DNA of 64,000 nucleotides from Photobacterium aphoticum. GTDB lineage: Bacteria > Pseudomonadota > Gammaproteobacteria > Enterobacterales > Vibrionaceae. This document shows, piece after piece, positions 57,953 through 64,000 of this stretch (the stretch's first letter is position 1; each line of letters begins with the position of its first letter). Under the pieces are notes generated by a model that was given only the letters and a program-made list of their open reading frames with translations, searched no databases and was not told the origin of the DNA. Location of the stretch: positions 295,448 through 359,447 of the forward strand of contig NZ_LDOV01000025.1 in NCBI RefSeq assembly GCF_001029435.1, given 5' to 3'. A program made the position numbers and the translations under genes.

Positions 57953-59350
57953 ATGAACCGAATTGGTAATGAGTTGAATAAGCTAGTGAACCGCAGTTTA
58001 GATCGCCATGTGCGTTTGGCCGTGACCGGCCTCTCGCGCGCCGGGAAAACGGCATTTATTACCTCACTGGTGAATCAATTAATGCATGTCAGCACGAACC
58101 CACGTCTGCCGCTGTTCAGCGCCGTGCGTGACGGGCATTTGCTGGGGGCCAAGCGCGTCCCGCAAATTGACATGCATGTGCCGCGATTTGGTTATGAAGA
58201 AGGGATGCAGTCGTTGCTGTCGACCCCGCCGACCTGGCCGGCACCGACCCGCGATGTCAGCCAAACCCGTCTGGCGTTGCGTTATAAACCGCAACGCGGG
58301 CCGCTGAAGTTACTGCAAGACACCGCGACCTTGTACCTCGACATTGTTGATTACCCGGGGGAGTGGTTGCTGGATTTACCGCTGCTGGATCTGGACTTTT
58401 ATGCCTGGTCAAAACAGCAGGCACAGGTGCTGAAAGGCAAGCGCCTGACCCTGGCACAAGATTGGTTGGCGCTGAAAGACACCTTTGACCCGTTTGCGCC
58501 GGCCGATGAAGCCCTGATTGAAAAAATATCGGGTTTCTTCACCGAATACCTGTACCGCTGTAAAGCCGAAGGCGGCTTGCATTGGGTGCAACCGGGACGT
58601 TTTGTGTTGCCGGGAGAGTTGTCTGGCGCGCCGGTGTTGCAGTTCTTCCCATTGGTATGGCTGGACGGGGTGACTGAACAGCAATGGGCCAGTGCCGGTG
58701 AAGACACCAATTTGGGGATGCTGAAAAGTCGCTATCGTTATTATCAACAGCACGTGGTGAAAGCCTTCTACAAAGAGCATTTCTCAACGTTCGATCGCCA
58801 GATCATTCTGGTGGACTGTTTACAGCCGCTTAATGCGGGGCCGGAATCGTTCAATGACATGCGCCAAGCGCTGGATCAGCTGATGCAAAGTTTCCGTTAC
58901 GGCCGCAGTTCGTTGATGCGTCGTTTGTTCTCGCCGCGTATCGATAAAGTGCTGTTTGCAGCGACTAAAGCGGACCATGTTACGCCAGAGCAGCATCCAC
59001 ACTTGGTGAGCCTGTTGCAGCAACTGGTGAATGAAGCGTGGCAAACCGCCTCATTTGAAGGGATTGAGATGGACTGTGTGAGTCTTTCCTCGATTCAGGC
59101 CACAGAGCCGGGCTTTGTGGAATACCAAGGCAAACAAATGCCTGCTTTGCGGGGCCATACCATGGCTGGCGAGGCGAAAACCCTCTATCCGGGGGATGTG
59201 CCAAAACGCTTGCCGAGTGAGGCGTTCTGGCAACAGTCCGGGTTCGACTTTGTGAATTTTCGCCCACTGGGGCTACAAAGTGACGAACCGCTACCGCATA
59301 TCCGTATGGATAAGGCGTTGGAATACCTGCTGGGAGATAAATTACGATGA
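57953..59350 (+). CDS. ycjX: YcjX GTP-binding protein
   Basis: A 465-aa protein of the YcjX family with a P-loop (VTGLSRAGKTAFITSLVNQL, residues ~24-43), the family DYPGEWLLDLP switch and KADHVT specificity loop. GTPase activity is known for the E. coli relative; biological role unclear, linked to phage shock by co-regulation in some species. The ATG at 57953 follows AGGAAAGG at a good distance; the frame is open to 57917. ATGA overlap with ycjF. Confidence 0.9.
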   Translation: MNRIGNELNKLVNRSLDRHVRLAVTGLSRAGKTAFITSLVNQLMHVSTNPRLPLFSAVRDGHLLGAKRVPQIDMHVPRFGYEEGMQSLLSTPPTWPAPTRDVSQTRLALRYKPQRGPLKLLQDTATLYLDIVDYPGEWLLDLPLLDLDFYAWSKQQAQVLKGKRLTLAQDWLALKDTFDPFAPADEALIEKISGFFTEYLYRCKAEGGLHWVQPGRFVLPGELSGAPVLQFFPLVWLDGVTEQQWASAGEDTNLGMLKSRYRYYQQHVVKAFYKEHFSTFDRQIILVDCLQPLNAGPESFNDMRQALDQLMQSFRYGRSSLMRRLFSPRIDKVLFAATKADHVTPEQHPHLVSLLQQLVNEAWQTASFEGIEMDCVSLSSIQATEPGFVEYQGKQMPALRGHTMAGEAKTLYPGDVPKRLPSEAFWQQSGFDFVNFRPLGLQSDEPLPHIRMDKALEYLLGDKLR

Positions 59351-60411
59351 ACGAGCAATACAAAAGTAAAATTGAATTTGATGAGCCCCAGTCAGGTAAC
59401 GGGGCTCAGTCCGGTAGCGGGACAAAGACACACGGTGAGGACGAATTAACCTCACAGCTGCAATTTGCCGACAAGGCCACGTTTTTGCCTGACACCACGC
59501 AAGAGGCAGACACCGATGTGGAAGCGGAGTTAGCTCAGACATTGGCGTCCAAGCCAAAGCGCAGCAGTGGCTGGTTAAAAGGCTTGTTGGTGGGCGGTGC
59601 GCTTATGGCGGGCTGGCAAAGCGTGGATTATGTGGTGACGGCTTATCAGGGCGGTGATTGGTTGGCGATGGGCTGGAGTGTGATCATTGCCGGTTTGGCA
59701 ACCGCAGGTATTACTGCGCTGGGGCGTGAGCTGTTAAGTTTGCGTCGTTTGAAGCACCGTCAGAGCGAACGTGAACAGGCACAAGCCTTGTTGGATGCCG
59801 ATGGTATCGGCGCGGCGCGTGCGTTCTGTACCCGTCTGGCTCGTAAGAGCCATGTGGCTGAAGAAAATGCCGGTTATGACCGCTGGCAGCATGCGCTCGC
59901 TGCGACCCATAACGACCGTGAAGTGATCCAGCTGTATGATCAGATGGTGCTGGGCCATCAGGACAAACAGGCACGTAAGCTGGTGGCAAAATACGCCAGT
60001 GAAGCGGCAGTGATGGTCGCGGTCAGTCCGTTGGCCGTGGCCGATATGTTGCTGGTGGCGTGGCGTAACTTCCGTTTGATTGAGCAAATCTCAGCGGTGT
60101 ACGGCGTCGAATTGGGTTACTGGTCGCGTATTCGCTTGGTGAAGTTGGTGTTGGCTAACATGGCGGTGGCCGGGGCCAGCGAATTGATTGCCGACAGCGG
60201 TATGGACATGTTGTCGATGGATCTGGCCGGCCGTATGTCGACCCGCGTTGCACAAGGCGTCGGGGTGGGCTTGCTCACAGGGCGTCTGGGTTTGAAAGCC
60301 ATCAGCCTGATGCGCCCACTGCCGTGGCAGGCGGGTCAGCAGCCGAAACTGAGTGAAATCCGTCGTGATCTGCTCAGTCAGCTGACCACGAAAAAAGACA
60401 CACAGAGTTAA
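59347..60411 (+). CDS. ycjF: YcjF membrane protein (TIGR01620/DUF697)
   Basis: A 354-aa inner-membrane protein with a charged N-terminal region (about 80 residues), two adjacent membrane segments near 78-140 and a DUF697-type C-terminal domain (VAVSPLAVADMLLVAWRNFRLIEQISAVYG). Overlaps ycjX by 4 bases, as in E. coli. Confidence 0.93.
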   Translation: MNEQYKSKIEFDEPQSGNGAQSGSGTKTHGEDELTSQLQFADKATFLPDTTQEADTDVEAELAQTLASKPKRSSGWLKGLLVGGALMAGWQSVDYVVTAYQGGDWLAMGWSVIIAGLATAGITALGRELLSLRRLKHRQSEREQAQALLDADGIGAARAFCTRLARKSHVAEENAGYDRWQHALAATHNDREVIQLYDQMVLGHQDKQARKLVAKYASEAAVMVAVSPLAVADMLLVAWRNFRLIEQISAVYGVELGYWSRIRLVKLVLANMAVAGASELIADSGMDMLSMDLAGRMSTRVAQGVGVGLLTGRLGLKAISLMRPLPWQAGQQPKLSEIRRDLLSQLTTKKDTQS

Positions 60412-60415
60412 TCGC

Positions 60416-60446
60416 AAGGCGCCGGAGTGGCGCCTTTTCTTTTTCT
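60416..60446 (+). terminator. terminator after ycjF
   Basis: AAGGCGCC-GGAGT-GGCGCCTT stem followed by TTCTTTTTC. Confidence 0.85.
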
Positions 60447-60617
60447 GACAATCTTCAGGATAGCGCTACGCTTTCTGTATTGTCCCGTTTTATGCTCGCT
60501 TGTTGGTATCGGCTGTGTACATCATAGTTCGGACAAAATGCCAACGAGGTTGGCCATGAATCGGGGATAACGGAACGATGACCCATTAGGGATCAGTAGC
60601 CCAATCAGGAGTGGTTC

Positions 60618-62228
60618 ATGAAAGCAATTAACGTACAGAGTGCCCCTTTGCTGAGCTCGCTAATAAGCGCTTTGTTATGTGTGTGGTCTGTTCAGGCTCA
60701 AACCCAAACCCAAACCCAGACACACTCTCAGACACAACCCCAGGCAACCTCGCCAGCGAAGCCCTCAGATTCCACGATTCCAGCACATTACAATACCCCC
60801 ATTCCCGCAGAAATCATGACCCCCGACAAGGTTGAGACGCGCTTAGGAGTGCTGTCGTTTCAGGATGGCGTCCCTGATCCCCAGACCAGCCAAAAAGTGT
60901 ACGATTTTCTTGATATCTCTCGTGCGGCAGAAGTTTTTTTGCAAGCGATCCCGATGGCGTCTTTGGAAGCATTGCGGATCGGACATGCGAAGTTGGGGAT
61001 TTCGCAGTCTCATCAGGTTTTATTGTTTGATAAATTGATGGATTCCGATCCCCTGTTTTTGACCGGTAATACCGATACGGTGTATGCCTCGGCGTTTTTA
61101 GATCTGGAGCGTGATGGCCCGACGGTGATTGAAGTCCCGCCGGGGATGGGGCCGACGACGGTGAATGATGCCTTTTTCCGGTTTGTGACCGATCTCGGTA
61201 TTGTCGGGCCGGATAAAGGCAAGGGCGGTAAGTATCTGATTTTACCGCCTGACTATAAAGGGGATGTCCCTGACGGCTATTTTGTCTCTCAGTCGACCAG
61301 TTACACGAACTGGTTCATTGCCCGTGGTTTTCTGATGGATGGCAAGCCAGAGGCGGCAACAGCGGCGTTTAAACAGCACTTAAAAATCTACCCGCTGGCG
61401 AAGCAAGACAGTCCGCCAGCCATGACGTTTGTGTCTGGCAGTGGCAAAGCATTTAACACTATACATGCCAACGATGTGCATTTTTACACTGAGCTGAAAC
61501 CGGTATTGGATAAAGAGCCCATTGCGTTTATTGCCCCTGAACTGCGTGGGTTGATGGCGACAATCGGGCTGCAGAAAGGCCAACCTTTTGAGCCGGATGC
61601 GCGCTTGCTGGCACACTTGAAAGAAGGGATAGCGATAGGAAATGCTGCCGCCCGCTCATTCTTTTTTCATCCTCGTGATGAAGCCATTTACCGCTACCCG
61701 GGACGGTTGTGGAAAAAGGCCTTCATTGGCGGTGACTACCGTTGGTTGATCAACGACGGCGACGGTGGCCTGAATCTGGATGCGCGCAGCTATTTCTTTT
61801 ACATCGCCACGGTGAATACGCCCGCTATGGCTCTGAAGTTGGTCGGAAAAGGCTCCAAATACGCCTTGTTGGATCAATCGAAAGAGGGAAAAGCCTTAGA
61901 CGGTGGACAGCATTATAAGCTGACGTTACCGGCCAATGTGCCGGCGAAAAACTTCTGGTCTATCGTGGTGTACGATCCGCAAACCCGCTCAGAATTACAA
62001 ACCGGCCAACCGTTCCCCAGCAAGAATAATATGCGTGACGACTTGTCGATGAATGAGGATGGTTCGGTGGATCTGTATTTTGGCCCGACCGCACCGAGCG
62101 GGAAAGAGGCAAACTGGATCCAGACGGTTCCGGGCAAGGGGTGGTTCACGATTTTGCGCCTCTATGGGCCGCTTGAAGCCTGGTATGACGACAGCTGGCA
62201 ACCAGGCGATATGGAGCCTTTGAAGTAG
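60618..62228 (+). CDS. DUF1254/DUF1214 secreted protein
   Basis: A 536-aa exported protein. The signal peptide ends in WSVQA, directly followed by a Gln/Thr repeat (QTQTQTQT) encoded by three in-frame copies of CAAACC plus variants. Then a DUF1254 domain (about residues 70-230; LTGNTDTVYASAFLDLERDGPTVIEVPPGMGPTTVND) and a DUF1214 domain (about 400-520; NFWSIVVYDPQTRSELQTGQPFPS). Its function is unknown; relatives bind or process metals or lipids has not been shown to my knowledge. It lies between ycjF and tyrR, adjacent in E. coli. Confidence 0.82.
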   Translation: MKAINVQSAPLLSSLISALLCVWSVQAQTQTQTQTHSQTQPQATSPAKPSDSTIPAHYNTPIPAEIMTPDKVETRLGVLSFQDGVPDPQTSQKVYDFLDISRAAEVFLQAIPMASLEALRIGHAKLGISQSHQVLLFDKLMDSDPLFLTGNTDTVYASAFLDLERDGPTVIEVPPGMGPTTVNDAFFRFVTDLGIVGPDKGKGGKYLILPPDYKGDVPDGYFVSQSTSYTNWFIARGFLMDGKPEAATAAFKQHLKIYPLAKQDSPPAMTFVSGSGKAFNTIHANDVHFYTELKPVLDKEPIAFIAPELRGLMATIGLQKGQPFEPDARLLAHLKEGIAIGNAAARSFFFHPRDEAIYRYPGRLWKKAFIGGDYRWLINDGDGGLNLDARSYFFYIATVNTPAMALKLVGKGSKYALLDQSKEGKALDGGQHYKLTLPANVPAKNFWSIVVYDPQTRSELQTGQPFPSKNNMRDDLSMNEDGSVDLYFGPTAPSGKEANWIQTVPGKGWFTILRLYGPLEAWYDDSWQPGDMEPLK

Positions 62229-62352
62229 TGCCGGAGAGGAGATTGACAGGATATGTCCAAGGTTTAATACGGGGATCCTGTCATCTTTGCGGACGGTTTA
62301 GTTTTGCGAGCCAATGGCTTGACTCAAATAAGGGGAAAGCGCACACTTCCAG

Positions 62353-62370
62353 TGTCAACAATTCCTGACA
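62353..62370. promoter_or_regulatory. weak TyrR-box-like palindrome in tyrR leader
   Basis: TGTCAACAATTCCTGACA (centre ~26 bases before the tyrR ATG) has the TyrR-box invariant G and C at positions 2 and 17 and TGT/ACA ends, but lacks the AAA/TTT arms of strong boxes. It lies in a larger inverted repeat (AGTGTCA-N8-TGACACT, 62351-62372). Confidence 0.35.
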
Positions 62371-62387
62371 CTTTGGAAGAGAAGCCT

Positions 62388-63923
62388 ATGAGACTACAAG
62401 TCTTCTGTGAAGACCGACTTGGGATCGCCCGCGAACTGCTGGATATTCTGGCCAGCCGTGAGATTGATCTGCGAGGCATTGAAATTGACCGGGTCGGTAT
62501 TATCTATCTCAACTGTCCTGAAGTGGAATTTGAATCCTTCAGCCAGTTGATGTCACAGATCCGCCAGTTGGATGGCGTGACCGATGTGCGCAAGATTCAG
62601 TTCATGCCGAGTGAGCGTGAGCACAAAGAGTTGAAAGCCCTGCTGGAAGCCTTACCGGATCCGTTTTTCTCCATCAACCTGCAAGGCAAAGTCGATTTAG
62701 CCAATGACGCGGCCGAAACCTTATTAGGCAAGGTTCGTGACGATATTTTGGGTGAGAATATTCAAAGCTTGGTGGGCTTTAATACCCATCAGTGGCTGGA
62801 AAAAGACAATGCCACGACGCGCAGTGAGCTGGTGGTGCTGTCCGGGCTGGATTACATGATGGAAGTCATGCCCGTGTATGTTACCGATGAAAGCGAAGAG
62901 CAGGTGTTGGCCAGTGCGGTGATTTTGCTTAAATCCCTGTCTGAAGCCAAAATGCCGATTGCGATGCGCAAGCTCAGTGGTGATAACGGGTTTGAGCACT
63001 TAGTGGGCCAGTCATCCCGTTTCAAGCAGTTAGTGTCACAGGCGAAGAAGTTGTCGATGCTGGATGCGCCGTTGTTGATCCAAGGTGAAACCGGTACCGG
63101 TAAAGAGATGTTGGCGCGAGCTTGTCATCAGCGTTCATTGCGCCGTGAAAAGCCGTTCCTGCTGGTGAACTGTATGTCGATGCCGGATAACGCCGCTGAA
63201 ACCGAATTGTTCGGCATGGCAGCGACCGCGACAGAGCCGGGTAAGAAAGGCATTTTCGAGCAAGCCGATGAAGGCACTGTGTTCTTGTATGAAGTCGGTG
63301 AAATGTCGGAGCACTTGCAGATCAAACTACTGCGCTTCCTGCAAGACGGCACGTTCCGCCGAGTGGGTGAAGAGCGCGAGATGAAAGTCAACGTGCGCGT
63401 GATTTGCTCGACCCAGAAAAAACTGCCGGATTTGGTGGCCTCAGGCCAGTTCCGTGAAGATTTGTATTACCGTTTGAACGTGTTGTCGCTAGTGGTGCCG
63501 CCACTGCGTGAACGCACGGCCGATATCGTGCCGTTGGCGGAGTTGTTCTTGTCGCAGTTCGCGCAGGAATTGCAGCAGCCGAAGCCGCACCTGACGCCGG
63601 ATGTGGCCCAGTATCTGAGCCAGTACGCGTGGCCGGGCAATATCCGTCAGCTACGTAACGTGCTGTTCCGTGCCATGACTCAACTGGAAGGGCCGGAAAT
63701 TCGCGTGGATGACGTGCAGTTGCCAGAAAATGAATCGACCACGCTGATCACCGAAGAAGTGCTGGAAGGCTCACTGGACGATATCATGAAGCGTTATGAG
63801 TCCGGCATTCTGAGCAACCTGTACCGCAGTTACCCGTCGACCCGTAAGCTGGCAAAACGCTTGGGGGTATCGCACACTGCGGTGGCAAACAAGTTGCGTG
63901 AATACGGCATCAATAAGCACTGA
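62388..63923 (+). CDS. tyrR: TyrR aromatic amino acid regulator
   Basis: Transcription regulator of aromatic amino acid biosynthesis and transport, 511 aa (E. coli 513). N-terminal ACT-like domain (about 1-70), PAS domain (about 80-120), AAA+ ATPase domain (GETGTGKEMLARACHQ; lacks the GAFTGA loop, typical for TyrR, which does not use sigma-54) and a C-terminal HTH (STRKLAKRLGVSHTAVANKLREYG). The start MRLQVFCEDRLGIAREL at 62388 matches the family. The frame is open earlier from 62304. Its target tyrP is in the same window. Confidence 0.97.
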   Translation: MRLQVFCEDRLGIARELLDILASREIDLRGIEIDRVGIIYLNCPEVEFESFSQLMSQIRQLDGVTDVRKIQFMPSEREHKELKALLEALPDPFFSINLQGKVDLANDAAETLLGKVRDDILGENIQSLVGFNTHQWLEKDNATTRSELVVLSGLDYMMEVMPVYVTDESEEQVLASAVILLKSLSEAKMPIAMRKLSGDNGFEHLVGQSSRFKQLVSQAKKLSMLDAPLLIQGETGTGKEMLARACHQRSLRREKPFLLVNCMSMPDNAAETELFGMAATATEPGKKGIFEQADEGTVFLYEVGEMSEHLQIKLLRFLQDGTFRRVGEEREMKVNVRVICSTQKKLPDLVASGQFREDLYYRLNVLSLVVPPLRERTADIVPLAELFLSQFAQELQQPKPHLTPDVAQYLSQYAWPGNIRQLRNVLFRAMTQLEGPEIRVDDVQLPENESTTLITEEVLEGSLDDIMKRYESGILSNLYRSYPSTRKLAKRLGVSHTAVANKLREYGINKH

Positions 63924-64000
63924 TTGCGCTTGCTGAACACGGCTTGAATATCATGAGAGAAGAAGGAAGGCTATCGCGCCTAATGCCGATCAGTTAAGGC
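63924..64000. other. right edge, no gene seen
   Basis: 77 bases after the tyrR stop to the end of the window. No gene start or terminator could be assigned. Confidence 0.5.

Overview
The window is a bacterial chromosome segment of roughly 50% GC from a gammaproteobacterium, most likely a member of the Vibrionaceae. The reasons are enterobacteria-like gene order combined with Vibrio-style neighbours (miaE and a membrane-anchored coiled-coil protein between topA and cysB; ihfB-lapA-lapB-pyrF; sap and psp operons beside ycjXF and tyrR). A moderately GC-rich genus such as Salinivibrio, Grimontia or Photobacterium would fit, but the sequence does not settle the genus. No rRNA, tRNA, insertion sequence, prophage or CRISPR array was seen.

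Layout. Positions 1-10500 hold the block yciO (3' end), rluB, yciK, sohB, yciN, topA, miaE, an unknown membrane-anchored protein and cysB. Positions 10700-19050 hold a predicted methyltransferase, a TSUP-type transporter, a PAS-GGDEF-EAL protein, a DUF3943-like envelope protein, a TyrP-type aromatic amino acid permease with TyrR boxes, and a CinA-like protein with a degenerate C-terminal domain. Positions 19400-23250 carry an amino acid antiporter and an AdiA-type arginine decarboxylase, a likely acid-resistance pair. Next come nrdA-nrdB-yfaE (class Ia ribonucleotide reductase), a HAD phosphatase, ubiG and, on the other strand, gyrA and serC.

Between serC and aroA, which are adjacent in E. 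coli, lies the most unusual part (34014-39022). It holds two different arrays of 7-bp repeats, a small protein with a clan CD/CHAT-like His-Cys signature, an OmpR-type response regulator and histidine kinase, and two divergent DUF5666-like lipoprotein genes. Three phased direct repeats in the divergent promoter region look like a response-regulator site. This five-gene locus is the best candidate in the window for an undescribed system.

Then follow aroA, cmk, rpsA, ihfB, lapA-lapB, pyrF and yjdM. An AT-rich islet (about 46740-48060) has two orphan genes, the second ending 6 bp before an attC-like half-site. The last part holds an MgtC/DUF4010 membrane protein, sapABCDF, pspF divergent from pspABC (with a sigma-54 promoter), ycjX-ycjF, a DUF1254/DUF1214 protein and tyrR. 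The tyrR product is the expected ligand of the two TyrR boxes upstream of tyrP 45 kb away, and a weaker box lies in its own leader.

Several intergenic regions carry tandem arrays of 7- or 8-bp units (TAGAACC, TACCCGA, CTTAGTCG), all just downstream of gene ends; this is a recurring feature of this genome segment.
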